Shown piece by piece: positions 26,371 to 35,123 of a stretch of DNA of 55,104 nucleotides. The notes below the pieces were generated by a model. It ran no database searches. It was not told the origin of the DNA and saw nothing but the letters and a program-made list of their open reading frames with translations. Origin of the DNA: JAWXTK01 sp044433645 (GTDB lineage: Bacteria; Bacteroidota; Bacteroidia; Bacteroidales; Rikenellaceae). Made by a program: the position numbers and the translations under genes. The stretch is from positions 1 through 55,104 of the forward strand of contig JAWXTK010000015.1 of assembly GCA_044433645.1 (NCBI GenBank), given 5' to 3'. The stretch's first letter is position 1. Each line of letters begins with the position of its first letter.

Positions 26371-28632
26371 ATGAGAAATAAAAGTAAAAAAGTGAGTTTC
26401 ATTCAAAGCCAAGCCGAGCTTTCATCACTTATAGTCGAAAAATTCCGTGCCTTTGCTGATAAGAGTTTCACTGTAACCACCCTAAACACTTCGATAGGTG
26501 GTGGTGTTGAAACCAAGGCCATGGTCAAAGACATAGTATATTCTTTGTGCGACACAGGATTTATAATTAAAGTCCCCGAGGGAAGATACATGCTAAATTC
26601 TAATGAATTGCCATCATATCAGGGTACAGCTGATATGCTACCTTCGGGCTCTATATATATAATGGTAGATGAACTAGAAAAAGATATTTTCGTAGCACCC
26701 AACTTCACTGCCAACGCCCTAAATGGCGACACGGTGCGCGCAGTAGTCACTCACACACGCAGAAATGGCACTATGGAGGGTCAAATCGTAGAAATCATTG
26801 AGCGCAGCAAGAAAAAATATGTTGGTGTACTTGAATTAGGACGTGGCTTTGCCTTTGTTAAGGCAGATTCGCGCAAGATGCCCGTTGATATTTTCATCCC
26901 TTTAAAACCCGAGGACGACGGCAAATATGAAAATAACCATAAAGTAGCCGTGGAAATCATAGAGTGGAAAAAAGGAGACAAAAACCCTACGGGCAAAATA
27001 GTTGACATATTTGGAGCTGTGGGCGATAATGATGCCGAAATGCACGCCATACTTGCCGAATACGACTTGCCCTATCAATTTGAGAAAAAGGTAGAGGCCG
27101 CAGCCGACAAGATATCTACGCGCATGACTAAGAAAGAAATCGCATCAAGGCGCGATTTTAGAGATATAGTTACCATAACCATAGATCCAGCCGATGCCAA
27201 AGACTTTGACGATGCATTATCTATTAAAAAACTAGACAACGGCAACTGGGAAGTGGGCGTGCACATCGCCGACGTAACTCACTATGTTACACCAGGTTCT
27301 GTATTAGACGTAGAGGCCGAAAGCCGTGCTACTTCGGTGTATTTGGTTGATAGAACAGTTCCTATGCTACCCGAAAAACTTTCAAACGGTCTGTGTTCCC
27401 TGCGCCCAAATGAGGATAAATATTGTTTCTCGGCCGTATTTGAACTAAGCGATGATGCCGAGGTTTTGAGCCAGTGGATAGGTCGCACGGTGATATGCTC
27501 TAACAAGCGTTTTGCTTATGCCGATGCTCAAAGCATAATTGAAACAGGCGAAGGAGAATACAAAGACGAAGTGTTAACCCTACACCGTTTGGCACAAATA
27601 AGGCGACAAATGCGTTTTGCTAAGGGGGCTATCACTTTTGACAGAGAGGAAGCCAAATTTGACTTGGACGAGAAAGGCAAACCTCTTGGCGTGTACTTCA
27701 AAGTTCAAAAAGAGGCCAACCAACTAATCGAGGAATTTATGTTGCTTGCAAATCGCAAGGTAGCAGAATTTATAGGCAAGGCTGCGAAAGGCAAAAAAGC
27801 TGCAAAAACCTTTGTATATCGTGTTCACGACAAGCCTAATTCAGATAAATTATCTAAATTCAGCAATTTTATCCTCAAATTTGGTTATTATTTCAAAACA
27901 AATAACGATAGAGAAATATCTCAACAGATGAACTCGCTTATGGCAGATATCAAAGGCAAAAGCGAAGAAAATCTAATATCAACGCTTGCCATAAGAACCA
28001 TGGCAAAAGCAACTTATACCACCGAAAACATAGGCCACTACGGTCTGGCCTTCCCCTACTACACCCACTTCACATCGCCAATTAGACGTTATCCTGACAT
28101 GATGGTTCATCGCCTACTTGCATTATACATGGACGAAGCAAAATCTCAGGACAAGGATACTTATGAAGGTCTGTGCGAGCACTCATCCGAAATGGAAGTC
28201 AGGGCTGCTGAGGCCGAAAGAGCATCTATCAAATACAAAATGGTGGAATTTATGCTTGAGAGAATAGACCAAGAATTTGACGGTCATATCTCGGGAGTTA
28301 CCGAATGGGGAATCTATGTTGAGCTAAATGAAACTCACATCGAGGGCTTTATCTCTATGCGCGATTTGACGGGTGATTACTATGCCTTTAACGAGGATGA
28401 ATACGCGATTATAGGCGAGCGCACACACCAAAGATTCACTCTTGGAGATCCTATTAAAATCAAGATGTTACGTGGTGATTTAGCTCGCAAACAAATTGAT
28501 TTTACTCTTGCTGGCCAAGTAGAACAAGTGAAAGAAATCCCAACATTTAGAGAGAGCAAGAAAAACAAAGAATCTCGCAGAAAAGACAAAAAATCAAAAA
28601 CTAAGGATAAAAAACGTTCTAAAAAAAGGTAG
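26371..28632 (+). CDS. rnr: Ribonuclease R
   Basis: The 753-aa protein has N-terminal cold-shock/OB domains, a central RNB exonuclease domain with the catalytic acidic cluster DPADAKDFDDA at about residues 272-282 and HIADVTHYV after it, a C-terminal S1 domain (FDGHISGVTEWGIYVEL), and a Lys/Arg-rich tail. It degrades structured RNA 3' to 5' in the cytoplasm and takes part in rRNA and mRNA quality control. Length and order match RNase R rather than RNase II. Confidence 0.95.
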   Translation: MRNKSKKVSFIQSQAELSSLIVEKFRAFADKSFTVTTLNTSIGGGVETKAMVKDIVYSLCDTGFIIKVPEGRYMLNSNELPSYQGTADMLPSGSIYIMVDELEKDIFVAPNFTANALNGDTVRAVVTHTRRNGTMEGQIVEIIERSKKKYVGVLELGRGFAFVKADSRKMPVDIFIPLKPEDDGKYENNHKVAVEIIEWKKGDKNPTGKIVDIFGAVGDNDAEMHAILAEYDLPYQFEKKVEAAADKISTRMTKKEIASRRDFRDIVTITIDPADAKDFDDALSIKKLDNGNWEVGVHIADVTHYVTPGSVLDVEAESRATSVYLVDRTVPMLPEKLSNGLCSLRPNEDKYCFSAVFELSDDAEVLSQWIGRTVICSNKRFAYADAQSIIETGEGEYKDEVLTLHRLAQIRRQMRFAKGAITFDREEAKFDLDEKGKPLGVYFKVQKEANQLIEEFMLLANRKVAEFIGKAAKGKKAAKTFVYRVHDKPNSDKLSKFSNFILKFGYYFKTNNDREISQQMNSLMADIKGKSEENLISTLAIRTMAKATYTTENIGHYGLAFPYYTHFTSPIRRYPDMMVHRLLALYMDEAKSQDKDTYEGLCEHSSEMEVRAAEAERASIKYKMVEFMLERIDQEFDGHISGVTEWGIYVELNETHIEGFISMRDLTGDYYAFNEDEYAIIGERTHQRFTLGDPIKIKMLRGDLARKQIDFTLAGQVEQVKEIPTFRESKKNKESRRKDKKSKTKDKKRSKKR

Positions 28633-28667
28633 AACGTATATAAAAAAGGGGCGTTAGTCTATTAAAT

Positions 28668-28724
28668 GTTTTTTATTTAGTAATTTTTTTTAGCTTTGTT
28701 CTAAGAATTTACTAAATAAAAAAC
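28668..28724. repeat. 16-bp perfect inverted repeat around the efflux-operon promoter
   Basis: GTTTTTTATTTAGTAA (28668-28683) is the exact reverse complement of TTACTAAATAAAAAAC (28709-28724); the 25-base interval holds the -7 box TAGCTTTG. The right arm reaches to 6 bases before the tolC start. Confidence 0.8.
28691..28698 (+). promoter_or_regulatory. -7 element of the tolC-macAB-two-component operon
   Basis: TAGCTTTG fits TAnnTTTG and lies between the two arms of a 16-bp inverted repeat, 32 bases before the first gene. Confidence 0.6.
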
Positions 28725-28730
28725 TTAAAT

Positions 28731-30056
28731 ATGACAAAAATTAAAGCATGGAAAAAGTTAGTAGCAATATCATGTTGCGCACTAAGCTTTCAGTCCTACG
28801 CTCAAGACAAGCAAAATCTTGTAATGAATTTGCAGGAGTGCCTCTCTTATGCAAAAGAGCACAGCATCACTTTGCAAAAAGCTAAGTACAATATTAGCGA
28901 CAGCGAGATTGAAGAGAGTACAGCCAAAGGAGCTTTCTTGCCTAAAGTTTCGGCCTCGGTGGGTCAAAATTTTGGCAACACACCTTTTACTGAGGTGGGT
29001 GATAAAAATGTTTACACTGGCTCTTACGGTGCAGACCTATCTTTAGACCTATATAAAGGTGGCTCAAACTCACTAACTCTTAAACAGAGCAAAGTCGAAA
29101 CACTTATTTCAAAGGAAGCGCTTAAAGAATTAGAAAACTCACTAGAGGTTAGCGTAACTCAAGTGTATATTGAGATTCTTTACTCTATCGACCAAATCAA
29201 AGTGGTAGAAAACTCTCTAGAGTTAAGCCTTAAAAACGTTGAACGAGGCAAAAAACAATTAGAGCTAGGCAGCATCAACGAATCTGACTATGCTCAATTA
29301 GAAACAGCCGTTTCAACAGAGCAGTACAATCTAGTAGTTGCTAAAAACGCTCTTTCGAGCAAATATCTTACACTTAAACAACTACTTGAAATCTCAGACC
29401 AAGCAACTTTAAGCATACCTAGCGATGAACTAGCATCAGAGGCTATCATCAGCAAAATACCAAGCCTAGAGCAGGTTTACGCAGCAGCACTAGAGTCTAG
29501 AGCTGAAATCAAAGCTAGCAAACTTAGCATAGAATCAGCAGAGTATGACCAGAAACTTGCAAAATCAGATTACCTACCTACCATTAGCCTAAGCGCAGGC
29601 ATAGGTCTAAGCCACAATACTAGCTCAGACTATACTTTCTCAAATCAGCTAAAAAACAATTACAACCACTCGGTTGGAGTAAATGTTTCTGTGCCTATTT
29701 TCAACAGAAATGCGACTAAAAACGCTGTGAAAAAATCTCAAAACGCAGTTAGTTACGCAAAACTTGAACTTAAAGAAGAAACTAAAAATCTATACCAAAC
29801 CATAGAAAGCCTTTACAATAACGCTGTAAATGCCAAATCTTTATACGAAGTATCTGAAGTAAAACTTAAGGCACTTGACAAAAGTTTAGAACTTGTAACC
29901 AAACAATTTGAACTAGGCTCAAAAGACATCATAGACCTTCTAACCGAACAAGACAGTTACAGAACTGCATCGGGCGAATACCTAGAAAACAAATACACCT
30001 TTATACTTAACAAAGCAATCTTAAACTTCTATCAAAACGGGATAATAAAACTATAA
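28731..30056 (+). CDS. TolC-family outer membrane efflux channel
   Basis: The 441-aa protein has a signal peptide ending in SYAQ (about residue 24) and two repeated outer-membrane-efflux-protein halves rich in long amphipathic helices, with typical phrases such as LSLDLYKGGSNSLTLKQSK and VSVPIFNRNATKNAVKKS. Trimers form the outer membrane exit duct. It is followed after 6 bases by the membrane fusion protein and then both MacB-type ABC components, so this operon encodes a complete tripartite pump plus its presumptive two-component regulator. Confidence 0.92.
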   Translation: MTKIKAWKKLVAISCCALSFQSYAQDKQNLVMNLQECLSYAKEHSITLQKAKYNISDSEIEESTAKGAFLPKVSASVGQNFGNTPFTEVGDKNVYTGSYGADLSLDLYKGGSNSLTLKQSKVETLISKEALKELENSLEVSVTQVYIEILYSIDQIKVVENSLELSLKNVERGKKQLELGSINESDYAQLETAVSTEQYNLVVAKNALSSKYLTLKQLLEISDQATLSIPSDELASEAIISKIPSLEQVYAAALESRAEIKASKLSIESAEYDQKLAKSDYLPTISLSAGIGLSHNTSSDYTFSNQLKNNYNHSVGVNVSVPIFNRNATKNAVKKSQNAVSYAKLELKEETKNLYQTIESLYNNAVNAKSLYEVSEVKLKALDKSLELVTKQFELGSKDIIDLLTEQDSYRTASGEYLENKYTFILNKAILNFYQNGIIKL

Positions 30057-30062
30057 AATATC

Positions 30063-31328
30063 ATGAAAAAGAAAAAAATCATTTTAGCACTTATAATCAT
30101 CGCTTTAGTAGCTGGGGGAGTATATTTCTTCCTACCAAACAAAGCTACGGCAACAGCTCAAAGCTGGACTTTCTCGCCAGTAACGAGCGAAAATATTGTT
30201 AAGAGTATCACTGCTACGGGTACTATCGAACCAGTTACTTCGGTTGACGTGGGTACTCAGGTTTCGGGTATCGTAACAACAGTTTATGTGGACTACAATA
30301 GTGTAGTTAAAAAAGGCCAAGTCATAGCAGAATTAGACAAAAGCACACTTACACTAGACTTAGACAACAACAAATTCTCGCTAGCTGAAGCTCAAGCAGA
30401 GTTAGACTACGAAACTGCAAACTACACTAGAGTAAAAGCTCTTTACGAGAATAAATTAGTCTCTAGCCAAGAATACGAGGCTCAGCTTTACACTTTCACT
30501 AAAGCAAAAAACTCAGTTGAATCTGCAAAAATCAGTGTTCAGCGCTCAGAAATCAACCTTGGTTACGCTACTATCTACTCGCCTATCGACGGTGTAGTTT
30601 TATCAAAAGACATAGAAGAAGGTCAAACTGTGGCATCTAGTTATAGCACACCAACACTTTTCACCGTGGCAGCCGACTTAACTGATATGCGTGTGATTGC
30701 TGATATTGACGAAGCAGACATAGGCGAAGTTAGAGAAGGCCTAAGAGTTAGCTTTACAGTTGACGCTTATATCAACGACACATTTGAAGGTATAGTTACT
30801 CAAGTTAGACAAGAGGCTACTATCGAGAGCAACGTTGTAACTTACGAAGTTGTAATCTCAGCAGCTAACCCAGATCTAAAACTTAAACCAGGTTTAACGG
30901 CTAGCGTTGAAGTATTTACTTTAGATTTAAAATGCGACGCAGTAGTTCCTGCCTCAGCACTTACTTTCGATCCAGGATTTGACTTAGAAGAGCCTAAAGA
31001 CGGTATGCCACAAGGTATGGGTGAAGGTGGCCCTGGCATGAGACAAGGTGGTGGCCCTGGCATGGGTCAAGGAGGTCCTGGTAAAGGCAAAAACGCTAAG
31101 AAAAGAAGAGCTCCTCAAGCAGGCGATCAAACCGTATGGGTTAAACGTGGAGATAAAATCATCCCTCACGCAGTTAAAACCGACATTACAAACGGCATCT
31201 TAACTCAAGTTGTTGAAGGCGTAATAGTTGGTGACACAGTTGCAACTGGTGTAGAATATACTTTCACTGCTAAAAACGGCAAACAAGCATCTAGTCCTTT
31301 TGTTCAACAACGTGGTCCAGGTAGATAA
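30063..31328 (+). CDS. MacA-like periplasmic adaptor (membrane fusion protein)
   Basis: The 421-aa protein has an N-terminal anchor helix (residues 5-24) and the lipoyl/barrel-sandwich core (GTIEPVTSVDVGTQVSGIV and later TIYSPIDGVVLSKDIEEGQTV) around a coiled-coil hairpin at about residues 95-160. It couples the ABC transporter to the TolC channel. Unusually, residues near 315-340 form a Gly/Met/Pro/Gln-rich low-complexity insert (QGMGEGGPGMRQGGGPG), followed by a basic KGKNAKKRR stretch. This interrupts the C-terminal membrane-proximal domain. The family is clear; cargo is unknown. Confidence 0.92.
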   Translation: MKKKKIILALIIIALVAGGVYFFLPNKATATAQSWTFSPVTSENIVKSITATGTIEPVTSVDVGTQVSGIVTTVYVDYNSVVKKGQVIAELDKSTLTLDLDNNKFSLAEAQAELDYETANYTRVKALYENKLVSSQEYEAQLYTFTKAKNSVESAKISVQRSEINLGYATIYSPIDGVVLSKDIEEGQTVASSYSTPTLFTVAADLTDMRVIADIDEADIGEVREGLRVSFTVDAYINDTFEGIVTQVRQEATIESNVVTYEVVISAANPDLKLKPGLTASVEVFTLDLKCDAVVPASALTFDPGFDLEEPKDGMPQGMGEGGPGMRQGGGPGMGQGGPGKGKNAKKRRAPQAGDQTVWVKRGDKIIPHAVKTDITNGILTQVVEGVIVGDTVATGVEYTFTAKNGKQASSPFVQQRGPGR

Positions 31329-31340
31329 TTTCAAGAAATT

Positions 31341-32084
31341 ATGAGCAAAAAAGTCATAGAACTAAAAAATATAACTCGTCATTTCCAAGTGGGTGAAGAG
31401 TTAGTTAAAGCTCTCAGAGGCGTATCCTTTAGCATAGAGGAAGGTGAGTTTGTAACTATCATGGGAACATCTGGTAGTGGCAAGAGTACTTTACTAAATG
31501 TGCTAGGATGCCTAGATATGCCAACCCAAGGAGAGTTTTATCTTGACGGTATATTGGTTAGAGGAATGAGTAAAAACCAAAGGGCGAATCTTCGTAACCA
31601 AAAGATTGGTTTTGTGTTTCAAAACTATAATCTACTAGCTAAAACCACAGCCTTAGCTAATGTGGAGCTACCTCTAATGTACTCTAAAGCATACTCAGCC
31701 AAAGACCGCGAGAAAAATGCTAAAGAAGCACTTACGGCCGTGGGTCTAGCCGATAGGATGTATCACAAGAGCAACCAGATGAGTGGTGGTCAGATGCAAC
31801 GTGTGGCCATAGCTCGTGCGCTAGTGAATAAGCCAGCCGTTATCCTAGCTGATGAGGCTACGGGTAACCTTGACACTCGCACCTCGTTTGAGATATTAGT
31901 CTTACTTCAGAATCTACACGCTCAGGGCAGTACTATTATCTTTGTTACGCACAACCCCGAGATGGCAGATTTCTCTAGCCGTAACATTGTGCTTAGAGAC
32001 GGTAAAATCAATAGTGATACATTAAACACTAACATATCTAAGGCTAGCGAGGCACTTGCAGCTCTACCTGTTGTTGAAGATTAA
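31341..32084 (+). CDS. MacB-type ABC transporter ATP-binding protein
   Basis: The 247-aa ATPase has Walker A GTSGSGKST near residue 42, signature MSGGQMQRVAIARAL near 150, and Walker B ILADEATGNLD near 171, typical of the LolD/MacB subgroup. It powers the MacB permease encoded immediately downstream. In contrast to E. coli MacB, the ATPase and permease are separate polypeptides. Twelve bases separate it from the adaptor gene. Confidence 0.93.
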   Translation: MSKKVIELKNITRHFQVGEELVKALRGVSFSIEEGEFVTIMGTSGSGKSTLLNVLGCLDMPTQGEFYLDGILVRGMSKNQRANLRNQKIGFVFQNYNLLAKTTALANVELPLMYSKAYSAKDREKNAKEALTAVGLADRMYHKSNQMSGGQMQRVAIARALVNKPAVILADEATGNLDTRTSFEILVLLQNLHAQGSTIIFVTHNPEMADFSSRNIVLRDGKINSDTLNTNISKASEALAALPVVED

Positions 32085-32107
32085 AAGAAAAAAATTACTT
32101 TAAGAAA

Positions 32108-33328
32108 ATGAATATAACAAATTTATTAATCATAGCACTTAAAGCCATAGTCAACAATAAGATGAGGGCTTTTCTAACCATGCTAGGTATTATTATAGGT
32201 GTTGCCTCTGTGATTTCTATGCTTGCCATAGGTCAGGGTTCAAAAGATAGCATCAATAGCCAAATATCTGAAATGGGTTCAAATATTATTACTATTCGTC
32301 CAGGTGCTGAGCGTCGTGGTGGTGTCAGACAAGACCCATCTACAATGCGCACACTTAAAACTCCTGACTTTGTATCACTTAAATACAAGTCAGAGTACGT
32401 AGACAAAGTATCTCCTATCGTTAACTCGTCGGGGCAATACATCTTTGGGGCAAATAACTACCCTTCTTCAATTTATGGAGTTAGCGAAGACTATATGACT
32501 ATACGTCAGCTAAAAATGAGTAAGGGAACTATCTTCTCTGATGAAGATATTCATTCAGCAGCTAAGGTATGCGTGATAGGTAAAACCATACAAGACAACT
32601 TATTCCCTAACGGCGAAGAGCCCATAGGTAAGGTCATAAGGTTTAAAACTATTCCTATGCGCGTGATAGGTGTTTTGGCCGAGAAAGGCTACAATACTAT
32701 GGGTACAGACCAGGATGATATCGTGCTAGCACCTTATTCTACTGTAATGAAACGTATTAATGCTAACACTCACTTTAACAGCATGATTGTCAGCGCTTTA
32801 GACGAGGATTTAACCACAGAAACCATGGCAGAAATCACTTCAATACTTCGCACAAATCACGAACTTAGAATACAAGATGCCGATGATTTTCATGTGCGTT
32901 CTCAACAAGAGCTTGCCTCTATGATGAACTCTACCAGCTCGCTTATGACTACACTTTTGGCTTGTATCGCAGGCATCTCGCTGCTTGTCGGTGGTATTGG
33001 TATCATGAATATTATGTATGTTTCAGTTACTGAGCGTACCAAAGAGATAGGTCTTAGAATGTCTGTTGGTGCTCGAGGTATAGATATTTTGATGCAATTC
33101 TTGATCGAAGCCTTGCTTATCAGCATAACGGGTGGTATTATAGGCGTTATTGTTGGATGTGGGGCAGCTTACATTATCGAAAACGTAGCCAAATGGCCTG
33201 TACTTATCGAGAGCTGGACTATACTTCTATCCTTTGCCGTGTGTACATTCACAGGTGTGTTCTTTGGTTGGTATCCTGCTAAAAAAGCAGCTGCACTCAA
33301 CCCTATTGATGCAATTAGATACGAATAA
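32108..33328 (+). CDS. MacB-type ABC transporter permease
   Basis: The 406-aa protein has one N-terminal helix (about 21-45), a large periplasmic MacB_PCD domain, and three C-terminal helices with the FtsX-like ERTKEIGLRMSVGARGIDI motif near 305. It acts as the mechanotransmission permease of a tripartite pump exporting peptides, lipids or antibiotics from the periplasm. Its stop is immediately followed by the histidine kinase start with no gap. Confidence 0.92.
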   Translation: MNITNLLIIALKAIVNNKMRAFLTMLGIIIGVASVISMLAIGQGSKDSINSQISEMGSNIITIRPGAERRGGVRQDPSTMRTLKTPDFVSLKYKSEYVDKVSPIVNSSGQYIFGANNYPSSIYGVSEDYMTIRQLKMSKGTIFSDEDIHSAAKVCVIGKTIQDNLFPNGEEPIGKVIRFKTIPMRVIGVLAEKGYNTMGTDQDDIVLAPYSTVMKRINANTHFNSMIVSALDEDLTTETMAEITSILRTNHELRIQDADDFHVRSQQELASMMNSTSSLMTTLLACIAGISLLVGGIGIMNIMYVSVTERTKEIGLRMSVGARGIDILMQFLIEALLISITGGIIGVIVGCGAAYIIENVAKWPVLIESWTILLSFAVCTFTGVFFGWYPAKKAAALNPIDAIRYE

Positions 33329-34393
33329 ATGGGAGCAGTTAAAACAAAATATTGGATTTACCTATTAAAATTCGTCGGATGGTGTATTATAATAGGTATA
33401 TCCTTTCTTTGGAGCGCAACTACAGATAGCGAGAATATCAACTCATTTAGGATGGCTATGTTTATCCTAAATATTATTCCTCTGCTACTTATTTACGCTA
33501 TCAACAATGCTATTTTCATACCCGAGCTCTTGTTCAAGAACAAGAGAGGGTGGTTTTTGATTGCAAATATTTTGTTTTTATTTTCGCTTGTAACCTTTTC
33601 GTATTTTGTTGACGATAAGACTATAGCCGAAAAATTTGTTGAGTATAGTGGTACTCGACCTACAAGACCTAGAAATGCTCTGGATTTTATAGCCCGCGAT
33701 GTTATCAACTATGTTTTGATGATAGGTTTTGTCACAGCTTTAAGGCTTATGGGCAGGCTACAAGCTAGCGAAGAGGCACTTAAAGAGGCCGAAAATGCTA
33801 GAATCAAAGCCGAATTAGACAACTTAAAAAGCCAAATAAACCCTCACTTTCTGCTAAATACGCTCAATAATATTTATGCACTAACGGCCATAGACAGCGA
33901 CAAGGCTCAAAAAGCGATTCAGGAATTAAGCCGTCTTCTACGCTATATTTTATATGATAATCACAGCGACATGGTTGGCCTTAAAAATGAGGTCGAGTTC
34001 CTTAACAACTACATAGAATTAATGCGTATAAGGCTTACAAAAAACGTTAAATTAGAGGTAAATTTCAACATTAAGGAAAACGATTCTACACAAATCGCCC
34101 CCCTCATTTTCATTTCGCTTATCGAAAACGCATTCAAACACGGAGTTAGCGCCGACAAGCCTAGTTTTATAGAGATAAACATGGACAATTCGCCCGAGAA
34201 AGGTGAACTCACTTTATCTATTAAAAACAGCAACAACGCCAAATCTTCAACTGACAAAAGTGGCAACGGCATAGGCCTAGAGCAGGTCAAAAAACGTCTT
34301 GAACTGCAATATCCAGAGGGTTATAGTTGGGAAATAAAACAAGATACAGACACTTACAGCAGCGTTTTATCACTTAAAACTAACATTTCATGA
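33329..34393 (+). CDS. LytS/YehU-type sensor histidine kinase
   Basis: The 354-aa protein has four N-terminal membrane helices, a short coiled coil (residues 145-165), and a His_kinase domain with the phosphoacceptor His173 in INPHFLLNTLNN. The C-terminal ATP-binding region has FISLIENAFKHG and SGNGIGLEQVKKRL. It should autophosphorylate and pass phosphate to the LytTR regulator, whose gene overlaps it by 4 bases. Being fused to the macAB operon suggests it monitors envelope or antibiotic stress and controls this pump. Stimulus unknown. Confidence 0.9.
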   Translation: MGAVKTKYWIYLLKFVGWCIIIGISFLWSATTDSENINSFRMAMFILNIIPLLLIYAINNAIFIPELLFKNKRGWFLIANILFLFSLVTFSYFVDDKTIAEKFVEYSGTRPTRPRNALDFIARDVINYVLMIGFVTALRLMGRLQASEEALKEAENARIKAELDNLKSQINPHFLLNTLNNIYALTAIDSDKAQKAIQELSRLLRYILYDNHSDMVGLKNEVEFLNNYIELMRIRLTKNVKLEVNFNIKENDSTQIAPLIFISLIENAFKHGVSADKPSFIEINMDNSPEKGELTLSIKNSNNAKSSTDKSGNGIGLEQVKKRLELQYPEGYSWEIKQDTDTYSSVLSLKTNIS

Positions 34394-35085
34394 AACTAAA
34401 AACCATAGTCATTGACGATGAGCCACTAGCTTTGGGTTTGATTGAAAGCTACGTTAGCAAGACGCCTTTTCTAGAGCAAACAGCATCGTTTTCAAGCGCC
34501 ATAGAAGCCGTGCACAGCCAAGAGCTAAAGCAGGCTGATTTGATTTTTTTGGATATTCAGATGCCCACGTTAAACGGTCTTGAATTTTCAAAAATGATAG
34601 ATGCGAAAACTCGCATAATCTTCACAACGGCCTTTCACGAGTATGCCCTAGATAGCTATAAGGTCAATGCTCTGGACTACCTGCTAAAACCCATATCTTA
34701 CATGGATTTCCTCTCCTCGGCAAACAAGGCCTTGGACTGGTTTACTCTGCTAAAAAACTCTAGCGAGGAGAAAAATTTTATCTACGTAAAGTCTGATTAC
34801 AAGCTACTTAGAATAGAATTAGATGAGCTTTTATATGTCGAAGGCATGAAAGATTACGTGAAATTTTATGTAGAAGGCACGCCAAAACCCATAATCTCGC
34901 TAATGAATCTTAAAAAAGCTATGGAACTGCTCAGCGAAGAAGATTTCATAAGAGTCTCGCGCTCGTTTATAGTGCGCAAAGACAAGATAAAAGTGGTCGA
35001 GAGAGCGAGAATTATTATAGGCGACCAGGCTATAAGCATAGGCGATGCATATAAAGAAGAATTCAAAAAATTCATAGATAACTAA
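34390..35085 (+). CDS. LytTR-family response regulator
   Basis: The 231-aa protein has an N-terminal receiver with acidic pair D9-D10, phospho-acceptor Asp55 (FLDIQMP) and the conserved Lys in LLKPISY. Its C-terminal LytTR DNA-binding domain starts near residue 135 (YVKSDYKLLRIELDELLYVEG). It is the partner of the overlapping kinase. LytTR proteins bind paired direct repeats; a 16-bp inverted repeat at the operon promoter is one candidate site, though its geometry is not typical. Confidence 0.92.
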   Translation: MKLKTIVIDDEPLALGLIESYVSKTPFLEQTASFSSAIEAVHSQELKQADLIFLDIQMPTLNGLEFSKMIDAKTRIIFTTAFHEYALDSYKVNALDYLLKPISYMDFLSSANKALDWFTLLKNSSEEKNFIYVKSDYKLLRIELDELLYVEGMKDYVKFYVEGTPKPIISLMNLKKAMELLSEEDFIRVSRSFIVRKDKIKVVERARIIIGDQAISIGDAYKEEFKKFIDN

Positions 35086-35092
35086 ATTTTAC

Positions 35093-35100
35093 TATCTTTG
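35093..35100 (+). promoter_or_regulatory. -7 element of the NhaC gene
   Basis: TATCTTTG lies 23 bases before the GTG start at 35124, immediately after the response regulator stop. Confidence 0.55.
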
Positions 35101-35123
35101 CATGAAATTAAAGAAAAATTCTA

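Noticed and set aside
28614..28637. Terminator at the end of rnr
   Set aside because: ACGTTCTA and TAGAACGT form an 8-bp stem over the stop codon, but no T tract follows on the coding strand.
28668..28724. Phase-variable invertible promoter
   Set aside because: Only 25 bases separate the arms, much less than known Bacteroides invertible promoters, and no invertase gene is nearby; an operator is more likely.
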